From JACVRW01 sp034664125 (lineage in GTDB: Bacteria > Actinomycetota > Thermoleophilia > Solirubrobacterales > Thermoleophilaceae): 64,000 nucleotides of DNA. The notes beneath the pieces are model-generated. The model did no database searches. It was not told where the DNA came from and saw only the letters and a program-made list of their open reading frames with translations. The stretch spans positions 38,960 to 102,959 of the forward strand of contig JAXDIG010000029.1 in NCBI GenBank assembly GCA_034664125.1, given 5' to 3'. Below are positions 1 to 8,500 of this stretch, in pieces; position 1 is the stretch's first letter; every line of letters begins with the position of its first letter. The position numbers were made by a program, and so were the translations under genes.

Positions 1-699
1 TGAGAAGTTCGCTATCAGGGGCACCTCGGGCTCGCTCCAGTCGAGCTCGGCCAGCGTCCGATCGAGCTTCGCCTGGACCGGCTTCATCAGCTCGCTGTGG
101 AAGGCCGCGCCGACCGGCAGCGGTATGGCCCGGCTGGCCCCTGCCTCGGTGGCCAGCTCGCGCAGCCGGTCTACGCCCGCCTCCTCGCCCGACACCACGA
201 TCTGCGTGGGCGAGTTCAGGTTCGCGAGCGCGACCAGTCCGGCCTCCGAGGCCTGCTCGCAGAGCTGCTCGAGCAGCTCTGCCTCGAGGCCGATCACCGC
301 CGCCATCGCGCCGGGGCTCTCCGACTGGATCTCCGCCATCAACCGGCCCCGCTCGCATACGACGCGCATCCCGTCGCCGGCATCGAGCGCCCCGCTGGCG
401 ACCGCGGCCGTGTACTCGCCGAGGCTGTGCCCGGCCACGAAGTCGGGCTCCAGGCCCGCCTCCCTCGCCGCATCCGTGATCGCAAGGGACAGCGAGAAGA
501 GCGCCGGCTGCGCCACGTCCGTACGCGTGAGGGCCTCCATCGGCCCTTCGACGGCGTACCGGCGGACGGGCAGGCCGGAGACTTCGTCCGCCTGCCCGAG
601 GTAGCGATCGAAGAGGCCGGGGTCCGACTCCCGCAGGTCTGCCCCCATCCCGACGCGCTGCGAGCCCTGGCCCGGATAGAGGAACGCGAGCTTCGCCAC
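1..699 (-). CDS. fabD: malonyl-CoA:ACP transacylase FabD (3' end missing)
   Basis: This enzyme transfers malonyl from CoA to acyl carrier protein for fatty acid synthesis in the cytoplasm. The GTG start at 699 gives an N-terminus reading AKLAFLYPGQGSQ. The nucleophile motif GHSLGEY places the active serine at residue 92, and AFHSELM places the active histidine at residue 201. Both positions match the E. coli enzyme. The frame stays open to base 1, so 233 of about 310 residues are present and the stop lies outside the window. A TAGAGT box lies 9 nt before the start. The gene is divergent from the cyclase at 757. Confidence 0.97.
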   Translation of the reverse strand, partial: MAKLAFLYPGQGSQRVGMGADLRESDPGLFDRYLGQADEVSGLPVRRYAVEGPMEALTRTDVAQPALFSLSLAITDAAREAGLEPDFVAGHSLGEYTAAVASGALDAGDGMRVVCERGRLMAEIQSESPGAMAAVIGLEAELLEQLCEQASEAGLVALANLNSPTQIVVSGEEAGVDRLRELATEAGASRAIPLPVGAAFHSELMKPVQAKLDRTLAELDWSEPEVPLIANFS

Positions 700-708
700 G
701 GCTGCGCC

Positions 709-714
709 ACTCTA
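709..714 (-). promoter_or_regulatory. -10 box of fabD
   Basis: TAGAGT on the minus strand ends 9 nt before the fabD GTG. It belongs to the TAnnnT series seen before many starts in this window, so the transcript would have almost no leader. Confidence 0.5.
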
Positions 715-738
715 CTGGCTGGCGCCGGGCGGCTCGAC

Positions 739-744
739 TATTCT
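739..744 (+). promoter_or_regulatory. -10 box of the cyclase gene
   Basis: TATTCT ends 12 nt before ATG 757. It is back to back with the fabD box at 709-714, forming a compact divergent promoter region. Confidence 0.5.
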
Positions 745-756
745 CGCGCGTCTGGC

Positions 757-1341
757 ATGGAGCGCATGACGTCCATCAACGTGGTCGCGGATGCCGCCAA
801 GGGCGAGCCGCTCGACCTGGGCGCGCAGACCTCGCCCGACGGCGCGGTGACGCTCGTCTTGAGCGACATCGAGGGATCCACCGAGCTGATCGAGGAGGTC
901 GGCGAGCGGCGCTGGGCGGAGATGCTGCGCGACCACAACGCGATCGTTCGCGGCCTCGCTCAGGCTCATGACGGCACCGTCGTCAAGTCGCACGGCGACG
1001 GCTTCATGCTCGCCTTCCCCAGCGCCCACTCGGCGCTGCACTGCGCGATCGAGGTGGAGCAGGCGTTTGCGGCCGGACCGCCCGACACGGCGTCCAAGAT
1101 CCGTATCGGCGCCCATTCCGGCTTCGTGCTCGCCGAGGCCGAAGAGTTCTACGGGCGCAACGTCGTGCTCGCGGCGCGCATCGCCGACCGGGCCGGCGGC
1201 GGCGAGATCCTCGTGTCGGCGGCCGCGAAGCAGTACACCGAATCCGACCCGTCGCTTCGCTTCGAGCACCGCGGCGACTTCCGCCTGAAGGGCCTGGTGG
1301 GCGAGCACACCGTGTACGCCCTGCTCTGGGACGCCGAGTAG
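757..1341 (+). CDS. class III adenylate/guanylate cyclase catalytic domain protein
   Basis: This 194-residue soluble protein is little more than one class III nucleotide cyclase domain. The first metal aspartate is in LSDIEGST (residue 37) and the second in SHGDGF (residue 81), with Lys77 at a position usually linked to purine recognition. The transition-state Asn and Arg are in YGRNVVLAAR, followed by GGGEILVS. It has no membrane segment or regulatory domain, so its input is unknown. The start is ATG 757, with ATG 766 as an alternative. It probably makes cAMP, but no other cyclic nucleotide gene is certain nearby. The Crp-like gene is 58 kb away. Confidence 0.88.
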   Translation: MERMTSINVVADAAKGEPLDLGAQTSPDGAVTLVLSDIEGSTELIEEVGERRWAEMLRDHNAIVRGLAQAHDGTVVKSHGDGFMLAFPSAHSALHCAIEVEQAFAAGPPDTASKIRIGAHSGFVLAEAEEFYGRNVVLAARIADRAGGGEILVSAAAKQYTESDPSLRFEHRGDFRLKGLVGEHTVYALLWDAE

Positions 1342-1353
1342 GGCGTTACTGGG

Positions 1354-1610
1354 CGTGACTGGACGGTAGGCACAGAGGGGCCACGGGCCGTCAACGGGTG
1401 GACGACGTCGGTGCAAACGTCGCGCTCGCGGCAGGCGCGGCGAGCGTGGGCCGGATTTGCCATCCCTGCGCGTCTCAAAGCAGCCCGCCCCGCGGCCGGA
1501 CCGCCGGGCGGGCCGGATCCGAGCGCGTATCCCGGCGAAAGCCGACCCACCTGCCGTAGAGCCGGGGGGTGGGGCGGGTTGTGCATCCCAGCCCTTCCCC
1601 AGCCGCCGTT
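1354..1610 (+). repeat. 257-bp dispersed repeat, copy A
   Basis: This stretch fills most of the gene-free interval 1342-1673. It matches the reverse complement of 45342-45597 at roughly 85-90 percent by hand alignment. The inner hairpin CGACGT/ACGTCG (1403-1408 and 1417-1422) is identical in both copies. No convincing protein is encoded in both copies. It could be a structured RNA, a non-autonomous mobile element or a decayed gene end. Confidence 0.85.
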
Positions 1611-1659
1611 ATCTCACCGAATGCGGTGAAGGGGACCCCCCTGGGCGTCCGGCCGGCGC

Positions 1660-1665
1660 TAACCT
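1660..1665 (+). promoter_or_regulatory. -10 box of the YceD-family gene
   Basis: TAACCT ends 8 nt before ATG 1674, just downstream of repeat copy A. Confidence 0.5.
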
Positions 1666-1673
1666 CGATCGAC

Positions 1674-2189
1674 ATGGCCCAGCGCACGGAGATCCTCGAC
1701 ATCGGCAAGCTCGGCCTGTCGTCCGGCGAGGGCCGGCGGGTCGAGCTCGACGTGCCCGTCGACGCCTTCGATTTCGGAGGCCAGCGCTACGCCGTTCCGG
1801 GCGAGGACGTCTCCGCGATCCTCGACGTGTCGCACACGACCAACGGCTACTCGCTGCGGCTGCGTTTCCACAGCGCGCTCGAGGGGCCGTGCACGCGCTG
1901 CCTCGAGGGCGCCGGCCACGAGGTCGACGTCGACACGCGCGAGGTCGACCAGCCCGGCGGCGGCGAGGAGCTCAGCTCGCCCTACGTCGACGGGGACGCG
2001 CTGGACGTCAAGTCCTGGGCGCGCGATGCGCTTGCGCTCGCCCTGCCGACCCAGATCGTCTGCAGCGAGGACTGCCTCGGGCTCTGCTCGGTGTGCGGCG
2101 AGAACCTCAACCAGGCGGGCCCGGACCACGCCCACGAGCGTGAACCGGACCCGCGCTGGGCGGCTCTGCGCGAGCTCAAGCTCGACTGA
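1674..2189 (+). CDS. YceD/DUF177 family protein
   Basis: This 171-residue protein belongs to the DUF177 (YceD) family, which is linked to 23S rRNA accumulation and is often found just before rpmF. The C-terminal part carries the family cysteines: CTRC near the middle, then CSEDCLGLCSVCG, a likely metal-binding knuckle, and it ends in an RWAALRELKL-type helix. Start ATG 1674 is chosen because it gives the family N-terminus and has a -10 box 8 nt upstream. In many bacteria yceD-rpmF-plsX form one operon. Here a minus-strand AraC/VOC pair has been inserted between yceD and rpmF. Confidence 0.88.
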   Translation: MAQRTEILDIGKLGLSSGEGRRVELDVPVDAFDFGGQRYAVPGEDVSAILDVSHTTNGYSLRLRFHSALEGPCTRCLEGAGHEVDVDTREVDQPGGGEELSSPYVDGDALDVKSWARDALALALPTQIVCSEDCLGLCSVCGENLNQAGPDHAHEREPDPRWAALRELKLD

Positions 2190-2192
2190 CGC

Positions 2193-2621
2193 TCAAACAG
2201 CTGCGGGCAGGCGCACCTCGGTGAGCCTGAGCGAGTTGCCGGACGGGTCGCGGAAACCCGAGTCGATGCCGTAGGGACGCTCCTCGGGCGGCTCGGAGAA
2301 CTCGACGCCGCGAGCCTTGAGCTCCTCGTAGGAGGCCTGGCAGTCGTCGGTGGCGAGGAAGACCGTGCCGGCGAAGCCCTTGGCCACCAGCTCGCGCACC
2401 TGGTCGCCGGTCTGCTCGTCCATCACGGGCGCGCCCGGAATGGCCATCAGCACGATCGAGACGTCAGGCGTCCCGGCGGGCCCCACCGCAAGCCAGCGGA
2501 AGTCCCCCAGCTCGGGGAGCGTCACGTCGGCTCGGACCTCCATGCCGACCTTCTCGGTGTAGAAGGCGAGCGCCTCGTCCTGGTCATGAACCCACAGCTG
2601 AGCGTTGGCGATCCTGATCAT
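2193..2621 (-). CDS. VOC family (glyoxalase/dioxygenase fold) protein
   Basis: This 142-residue protein starts IRIANAQLWVHDQDEALAFY and contains GFRDPSGNSLRLTEV near the end, the usual pattern of a two-module vicinal oxygen chelate fold. The fold serves glyoxalase I, dioxygenases and resistance proteins, and the substrate here cannot be read from sequence. A clear ribosome site (AAGGAG) precedes ATG 2621. It lies 37 bp downstream of an AraC-type regulator on the same strand, so the two are probably co-transcribed and the regulator may control it. It ends 3 bp from the convergent YceD gene. Confidence 0.85.
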   Translation of the reverse strand: MIRIANAQLWVHDQDEALAFYTEKVGMEVRADVTLPELGDFRWLAVGPAGTPDVSIVLMAIPGAPVMDEQTGDQVRELVAKGFAGTVFLATDDCQASYEELKARGVEFSEPPEERPYGIDSGFRDPSGNSLRLTEVRLPAAV

Positions 2622-2658
2622 CGTGTTCTCCTTGGTCGACGGATTGCTCGCCTGGAAG

Positions 2659-3093
2659 CTAATCCGGCCTCGCCCCGCTGTCTTCTCGAAACGTGCGGTG
2701 TTGCGGGCGGCCGTAGAAGTGCACGACGCAGGCCGGCACCCGGGCGTGCTGAGCCGCCGGCGGGAAGGTCGAGCGGTAGGCCGTGGGGGAGGCGCCGTAG
2801 ATGCGCGTGAAGCTGGTGGTGAACGAGCCGAGGCTCTGCAGGCCGACGGAGAAGCAGATGTCCGCGACCGAGCGGTCGGTGTTGCGCAGCAGCGCGGCGG
2901 CCCGCTCGAGGCGCCGCGTCAGGAGGTAGGCGTGCGGCGTCTCGCCGAAGGCGCGGCGAAACTGGCGGCTGAAGTGCGCCCGCGACAGACCGGCGGCGCG
3001 GGCCAGGTCGTCGACCGCCAGCGGCTCGAAGTAGCGGGCGTCGGCCAGGTCCCTGGCGCGCAGCAGGTGGCGGGCAGGCGGGACGAACGCCAT
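2659..3093 (-). CDS. AraC-family transcriptional regulator, DNA-binding domain only
   Basis: The 144-residue product is essentially an AraC/XylS double helix-turn-helix domain: LAVDDLARAAGLSRAHFSRQ is the first HTH, and SVADICFSVGLQSLGSFTTS with ASPTAYR is the second. There is no N-terminal ligand-binding domain, so it is shorter than typical AraC proteins (about 250-300). Start ATG 3093 gives MAFVPPARHLLRARD. It is divergent from rpmF and upstream of the VOC gene, its likely target. The last 30 residues after the HTH are not typical and are of unknown role. Confidence 0.86.
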   Translation of the reverse strand: MAFVPPARHLLRARDLADARYFEPLAVDDLARAAGLSRAHFSRQFRRAFGETPHAYLLTRRLERAAALLRNTDRSVADICFSVGLQSLGSFTTSFTRIYGASPTAYRSTFPPAAQHARVPACVVHFYGRPQHRTFREDSGARPD

Positions 3094-3114
3094 GCGGTGA
3101 GTATCGCGAAGCGA

Positions 3115-3198
3115 GGGTCGGGGCCCTCGCTGACCTGCCAATTGCCGCGGGGGTCTGGGTCGGCGCCCTCGGTGACCTGCCAATTGCCGCGGGGGTCT
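3115..3198 (+). repeat. tandem duplication of 42 bp
   Basis: Two adjacent 42-bp units (3115-3156 and 3157-3198) differ at only two positions. Each contains the 15-base core TGACCTGCCAATTGC. They lie between the divergent AraC and rpmF starts. The second unit runs into the GC palindrome at 3190-3217. Confidence 0.9.
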
Positions 3199-3217
3199 GG
3201 GGGCGCGAGCCCCCAGA
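3190..3217 (+). repeat. REP-like GC palindrome, copy 1
   Basis: TCTGGGGGC (3196-3204) pairs perfectly with GCCCCCAGA (3209-3217) across the loop GCGA. The 25 bases 3190-3214 match the complement of 7192-7216 in smc with one mismatch, and resemble 16712-16741. Confidence 0.85.
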
Positions 3218-3221
3218 TGGC

Positions 3222-3227
3222 TACACT
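3222..3227 (+). promoter_or_regulatory. -10 box of rpmF
   Basis: TACACT ends 9 nt before ATG 3237, immediately after the REP-like palindrome. It probably drives rpmF-plsX-acpP. Confidence 0.5.
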
Positions 3228-3236
3228 CACCGCCCG

Positions 3237-3437
3237 ATGGCCGTCCCCAAGCAGAGACAGTCGCATTCGCGGACTCACAAGCGCCGCTCGCAGCACAAGG
3301 TGGCCGTTCCCAGCCTGAGCCACTGCCCGCGCTGCCATGCGGCGCGCCTGCCGCACCGGGTGTGCCCCAACTGCGGCACGTACGCGGGCCGTGAGGTGAT
3401 CGTGCAGCAGCCGGGCACGGCCGCCGACGACGACTAG
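3237..3437 (+). CDS. rpmF: 50S ribosomal protein bL32
   Basis: This is a 66-residue large-subunit ribosomal protein. The N-terminus MAVPKQRQSHSRTHKRRSQHK is typical of the family. CPRC and CPNCG form the zinc-binding four-cysteine knuckle of the Cys+ type. It is followed 19 bp later by plsX, the usual rpmF-plsX order. Confidence 0.97.
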   Translation: MAVPKQRQSHSRTHKRRSQHKVAVPSLSHCPRCHAARLPHRVCPNCGTYAGREVIVQQPGTAADDD

Positions 3438-3456
3438 GCGGGGTGGGGTCCCAGGC

Positions 3457-4476
3457 GTGATCGCGGTCGACGCGAACGGCGCCGACCAGGGGCCCGGGGC
3501 CGTCGCCGAGGGCGTCCGCCGCTCGGGACTGCCCGTCCTGCTGTTCGGCCCGCGGATGGAGCTGCTCAAGGCAGGCGAGCACGCCGAGCTGGTCGACGCG
3601 CCCGAGAGCATCAAGGCGGGTGACGAGGCGGTCGCCGCCGTTCGCTCGCGCAAGGAGGCCTCGATCGTCCAGGCCGCCGCGGCCGTGGGCGCGGGGCGCG
3701 CCGACGCGCTCGTCTCGGCAGGCTCGACGGGGCCCACGCTGGCCGCCGGCACGGTTTCGATCAAGCGCATCCGCGGCGTCTTCCGCCCTGCGCTCGCCGT
3801 GCTGCTGCCCGTGCCGGGCGGGCCGGTGCTGCTGCTCGACGCCGGCGCCAGCGTGCAGGCGCGCCCCGAGCACCTCGTCCAGTTCGCCTACATGGGCGCG
3901 TGCTTCATGGAGGCCTGCGTGGGGATCGAGCGCCCGCAAGTGGGCCTGCTGTCCGTGGGCGAGGAGTCGGGCAAGGGCACGCCGGAGGTGCTGGCGGCGC
4001 ACGACCGGCTCGCCGACGGCACGCTCAACTTCGCCGGCAACGTCGAGGGCTTCGACCTCCCGCGCGCGAGCGTGGACGTGGTGGTGGCCGACGGCTTCTC
4101 CGGGAACGTCGCGCTCAAGGTGCTGGAAGCGACGGTGAAGTCGTTCACCGCCGCGATCGGCTCGCGCGTGCGCTCTGGCCCGCTGTCGAGCCTCGGCGGC
4201 CTGCTGATCGGCGGCAAGCTGCGCGGCCTGCGCGACGAGCTCGACCCCGAGGGCGTCGGCGGCGCGATCCTGCTCGGCCTGCGCAAGCCGGTGGTCGTCG
4301 CGCACGGGAGCTTCGGCCCGCGCGGGATCGAGAGCGCCGTCCGGCTGGCGCAGCGGGCAGTGGACGAGGACATGGTCGGGCGCACCTCCTCGGCCCTGGC
4401 GGCGGCCGGGGCGTTGCGGTCCGCACCCGCTGGTAGCGTCGTCGGAGCGACGTCCGAGACGTCGAGCGACGCCTAG
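3457..4476 (+). CDS. plsX: phosphate acyltransferase PlsX
   Basis: PlsX converts acyl-ACP and phosphate to acyl-phosphate for phospholipid synthesis at the membrane surface. The 339-residue protein starts from GTG with IAVDANGADQGP, matching the family opening LDAMGGDxxP with Gly-Gly changed to Asn-Gly. It contains SAGSTGP, the segment VLLLDAGASVQARPEHLVQF, and GFSGNVALKVLE, all family landmarks. The length is normal. It sits between rpmF and acpP, which gives it its ACP partner. Confidence 0.95.
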   Translation: MIAVDANGADQGPGAVAEGVRRSGLPVLLFGPRMELLKAGEHAELVDAPESIKAGDEAVAAVRSRKEASIVQAAAAVGAGRADALVSAGSTGPTLAAGTVSIKRIRGVFRPALAVLLPVPGGPVLLLDAGASVQARPEHLVQFAYMGACFMEACVGIERPQVGLLSVGEESGKGTPEVLAAHDRLADGTLNFAGNVEGFDLPRASVDVVVADGFSGNVALKVLEATVKSFTAAIGSRVRSGPLSSLGGLLIGGKLRGLRDELDPEGVGGAILLGLRKPVVVAHGSFGPRGIESAVRLAQRAVDEDMVGRTSSALAAAGALRSAPAGSVVGATSETSSDA

Positions 4477-4495
4477 CCATAACGAGAGCACTGGG

Positions 4496-4741
4496 ATGGA
4501 ACGAGACGAGGTCCTCGACCGCATTCGCGAGCACCTGGCCACCGAGCTGGAGGTGGATCCCGCGCGGATCGGCGACGACACGCGCTTCCGCGAGGACCTC
4601 GAGGCCGACTCGCTGGACCTGGTCGAGCTCGTGGTCGAGCTCGAGGACAGCTACGGGGTGCGCATCCCCGACGAGGAGGCGATCAAGATCCTGACGGTGG
4701 GCCAGGCCGCGGACTTCGTCGCCGCCCATGCGGAGACCTAG
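4496..4741 (+). CDS. acpP: acyl carrier protein
   Basis: This 81-residue acidic four-helix protein carries the 4'-phosphopantetheine attachment motif DSLD, with Ser39 as the modified residue. It carries growing acyl chains for fatty acid synthesis and feeds PlsX. It begins 19 bp after plsX. It ends at the TAG overlapping 4741, and the following 150 bp before rnc look non-coding. Confidence 0.96.
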   Translation: MERDEVLDRIREHLATELEVDPARIGDDTRFREDLEADSLDLVELVVELEDSYGVRIPDEEAIKILTVGQAADFVAAHAET

Positions 4742-4890
4742 TGGTCCCCACCGCGGGCCAGGCCGCCCCTGGGCGGCTGCAAACCTTCGGCTGCCTTCGT
4801 CCTCGGACTCGCCAATGGCTTCCGACATTGGCTCGTCCTGCGTCCTCGCCAGCCTCGGTTTTCGCTCGCCCAGCGACGACCTCGCCCACG
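4742..4890 (+). other. 149-bp spacer with small hairpin between acpP and rnc
   Basis: The rnc frame remains open through this stretch from GTG 4741, but its translation (Arg, Pro and Ser rich) does not resemble any RNase III N-terminus. GCCAATG (4811-4817) pairs with CATTGGC (4826-4832) over an 8-nt loop. It may be a leader or a processing site. No clear promoter was found. Confidence 0.4.
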
Positions 4891-5583
4891 ATGGGAACCA
4901 CCAGACCTGAATCCCTCGCGGAGCTGCTCGCCGAGTTGCCGGACGACTTGCGGCGGCAGGCCTTCACCCACGCCTCGTGGGTCGAGCACCGCTCCGAGTC
5001 CTACGAGCGGCTCGCCTTCCTGGGGGACGTCGTCCTGAGCCTGGCAGTCTCCACCCACCTGTACCCGCGCTTCGAGCGCCACGGCGCCGGACGCCTGACG
5101 AAGGTGCGCGCCCAGGCGGTCAGCGGGACGGCCTGCGCGCACGTGGCGCAGGAGCTGGGCGTGCCCGATGCGCTGCGGGCGGCCGCGCCCGCGGGCAGCA
5201 CGGGGCGCAGCGCCCACATGCTGGTGGCCTCCGAGCGCGTGCTCGCGTCGATCTGCGAGGCGATCATCGGCGCCGCCTACCTCGCCTTCGGCTTCGAGCG
5301 CACCGCCCCCGCCGTGGTGGAGTCGTTCGCGGGCGAGATCGAGGACGCGCTGGAGCACCCCGTCGACTACAAGTCGGTGCTGCAGGAGCGGCTCGCGAGG
5401 CGCGCCGAGGTGGTTGCCTACTCGACCGTGGCCGAGCAGGGCCCAGCGCACGATCGCAGCTTCGTCGCGGTCGCCGAGGTCGACGGGCAGGAGGTCGGCC
5501 GCGGGGAGGGAAAGACGAAGAAGGGGGCGGAGCAGGAAGCCGCCCTGCAAGCGCTCGACAGCCTCGATGAGGCGGCCCCCTAG
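4891..5583 (+). CDS. rnc: ribonuclease III family protein with degenerate catalytic site
   Basis: The protein has the RNase III layout: an all-helical nuclease domain (about residues 5-150) and a complete double-stranded RNA-binding domain (about 158-228, ending GKTKKGAEQEAALQAL). Start ATG 4891 gives 230 residues, the usual length. The family signature ERLEFLGD reads ERLAFLGD, so the first catalytic glutamate is Ala42 while Asp46 remains. The second site ADxxEALIG reads ASICEAIIG, so the aspartate is Ser120 while Glu123 remains. The acidic residue before LTKVRA is also missing. It may therefore bind dsRNA but cut poorly or not at all. It sits directly before smc, the normal rnc-smc order. 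Confidence 0.85.
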   Translation: MGTTRPESLAELLAELPDDLRRQAFTHASWVEHRSESYERLAFLGDVVLSLAVSTHLYPRFERHGAGRLTKVRAQAVSGTACAHVAQELGVPDALRAAAPAGSTGRSAHMLVASERVLASICEAIIGAAYLAFGFERTAPAVVESFAGEIEDALEHPVDYKSVLQERLARRAEVVAYSTVAEQGPAHDRSFVAVAEVDGQEVGRGEGKTKKGAEQEAALQALDSLDEAAP

Positions 5584-8500
5584 ATGCATCTCCGCTCGAT
5601 ATCGATGAAGGGCTTCAAGTCCTTCCCCGACCGGACCAAGCTCGAGTTCGGGACGGGCGTGTCCGTGGTGGTCGGCCCGAACGGGTCGGGCAAGTCGAAC
5701 ATCACCGACGCCGTGCTGTGGGCGCTCGGCGAGCAGTCGCCGCTGGCCGTTCGGGGGCAGGTGATGAAGGACGTGATCTTCGCCGGCGGCCACGGCGTTC
5801 AGGGCTCGAAGACCGCCGAGGTCGAGGTGATCATCGACAACACGGACGGTCGCCTGTCCACCGACTTCTCGGACATCTCGATCGTGCGCCGGCTCAGCCG
5901 CGACGGCGAGGGCGAGTACCGCCTCAACGGCGCGCGCTGCCGGTTGGTCGACGTGATCGAGGTGCTCTCGGACTCCGGCCTCGGCAAGGAGATGCACTCG
6001 GTCGTCTCGCAGGGCAAGGTCGAGCAGATCGTGCTGTCGCGCCCGCGCGAGCGGCGCCTGCTGATCGAGGAGGCGGCCGGCCTCGGCAAGCACCGCAAGC
6101 GCCGCCGCCGCGCGCAGCTCAAGCTGGAGCGCACCGAGGACAACCTCGGCCGCGCGCTCGACGTGGAACGCGAGGCGCGCTCGCGGCTGCGGCCGCTGAA
6201 GCGCCAGGCCGAGGCCGCCGAGCTGCACGAGCGCCTCGAGCGCCAGACGCTCGAGGCGCGCTACGCGCTCGCACGCGACGCCGCCCGCGAGGCGCGCGCG
6301 TCCCTGGCCGGCGCCGAGGAGCGTGCCCGCGCCACGCGCTCGGAGCGCGACGAGGCCGAGCGGCTGCTTGGTGAGGTGGCGCAGCGCCGCGAGCAGGCCG
6401 AGCAGGCCTTTGCCGAGCAGTCGCGCGAGCGCGAGCGCATCCAGTCGGGTCTGTTCGCCGCCCGCTCGGCCGCCGAGCGGATCGCGATGCGCCTCGAGCG
6501 CGTGCGCGACCAGGGACAGGCCGCGGCGGAGCGCCGCGCCCGGCGGCTGCGTGAGCTCGAGCTGCTGGAAGCCGAGGCAGGACGCGAGGCCGCGAGCGAG
6601 GCCGATCCGCTGCCGGACGAGCGCCTGCCGCGCCCGCCCGAGGAGGACGGCGGCTCCACGCGCGCCGCCTGGGACGCGCTCGCGCCGGCCGACCGGATCC
6701 GCTCCCTGGAGCGCGAGATCTCGCGCCTCGAAACCGACCGGCAGGCGCGGGTGCGCGACGAGATCGAGAGCCTCGAGGCCGAGCTCGAGCGCGCCCGCGG
6801 CGAGCACGGCCGCCTGCAGGAGATCGCTGCGGGGCGAGAGGCCGCCCTCCTGGCGACGGAAACCGAGATCGAGCGCGCGCGCGCCGAGCGCCGCGAGGCG
6901 GAGCGGGGCGTCGAAGCCGCCCGGGCTCGTGCTGCCCAGGCCGGCGCCGAGCTGGCGGCCGTCAACCAGTTCCTGCGCACGGCTCGCTCGGCGCCCGACG
7001 GCTCAGCGACGCTGGCCGAGTCGCTCGACGTCGCGCCCGGCTACGAGCTTGCGCTGGCGGCCGCGCTGGGCCCGCGGCTGTCCGCCGCGCTTGTGGACGA
7101 CGTGGCCGCAGGGGAGCTCCTTCTGGATGGAGCCGGCGAGAAGGGCGGAACAGCCTTGATGACAGCCGGGATGACAGCCGGGATGACAGCCGGGGGCTCG
7201 CGCCCCCGGACCCCCGGTGAAGATTGGCCTGCCCCTGGCAGCGCCGGCGATGTCGTGGCTGGCGTTCGGCTGCTGGAGCACGTGACTCCGGCTCCTGCGA
7301 TCGCGGACTTGGCCGAGCGCCTGCTGGCGCGCGTCTGGGTCGTCGACTCGCTGGTCGGCTTGCCCGAGGGCTTCGACGGACTCGCCGTCACGCGTGCGGG
7401 CCGCTGGCTCGACGGCGCGACCGGCGAGCTCTCGCAGGCCCCCACCGGCGGCGCCGAGCGCGTGCTGGAGGAGCGCCGTCGGCGGGACGAGCTGATCGCG
7501 GCGTCCGAGCGCGCCTTGGTCGAGGAGGCCGACGCCGGCCGGACCGCTCAGCAGGCGGCTGACGCGATCGCGCAGGCCGACGCCGAGCGCGACGAGTCCG
7601 ATGCCGCCCACCGCCGCGCCTCCCGCGAGGTCGCGGAGGCCGCCGAGGCGGTCAGCCGCACCGAGTGGGTGATCGCGCGCCGCCGTGAGGCGCCCGACGA
7701 GGGCCCCGGCGCCGTGCGCCGCGCCGAGCTGATCGCGGACCTGCGCGCCGAGCGCCGCCTGGCCGAGCGCATCGAGGCCGAGCGCGCCGAGCGCTCCCGC
7801 TCGCTCGCACGCGTACGCACGGGCATCGAGCGCGACGCCGAGATCGAACACGACGCCGGACGTGGCGCCGCCGCGCTCGAGCGGGCCCAGGCCGCCGTGG
7901 CGGCCCGCCGCGACGCCCTGGCCGCGGAGCTCGACCGCCACGCCGCCGGTGGCGAGCAGACCGCCGGTGCCCTGCGCGCGTGCGCGCACGAGGAGGCCGA
8001 GCTGCAGGGTCGCCTCAGGGACGCCAGCGAGGCGGTGACAGGCGCGGAGGTGGCGGCCCAGCAGGTGCGCGACACGGCCGCCGAGGTGGAGCGCGACCTC
8101 ACCGCGCTCGCTGCCGGACTGGGCCTCGAGGCCGAGCCGGCGACCGGCCCGCTGCCGTCCGAGGAGCGCGAGGCGCTCAGCGCGCGGCTGGAGCGCCTGA
8201 ACCGCCGGCGCGAGCAGCTCGGGCCGGTCAACCCGCTCGCCATGCAGGAGTACGAGGAAGCCGTGGCCCACGTCGAGGACCTGGAGGAGCAGCGCGGCGA
8301 CCTGGAGTCGGCGCTCGCCGAGCTGGAAGGGCTGATCTCCGAAACCGACCGCCGCATCCGCGAGAGCTTCGAGGAGACGTTCGAGGCCGCGGCGAAGAAC
8401 TTCGAGGAGGTCGTGGAGCACCTGTTCCCCGGCGGCCGCGGCCGGCTGAGGCTCGTGCAGAGCGAGGGCCCGCGCGCGGTCATTGCCGGCGAGGACCCCC

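Noticed and set aside
2659..4581. A 640-codon open frame on the minus strand across plsX and acpP
   Set aside because: Only its last 144 codons (2659-3093) encode a recognisable protein. The rest is Arg/Ala/His-rich antisense of plsX, which has clear family motifs.
4741..4890. N-terminal extension of RNase III from GTG 4741
   Set aside because: The 50 extra residues are Arg/Pro/Ser low complexity without family match, and ATG 4891 gives normal length.
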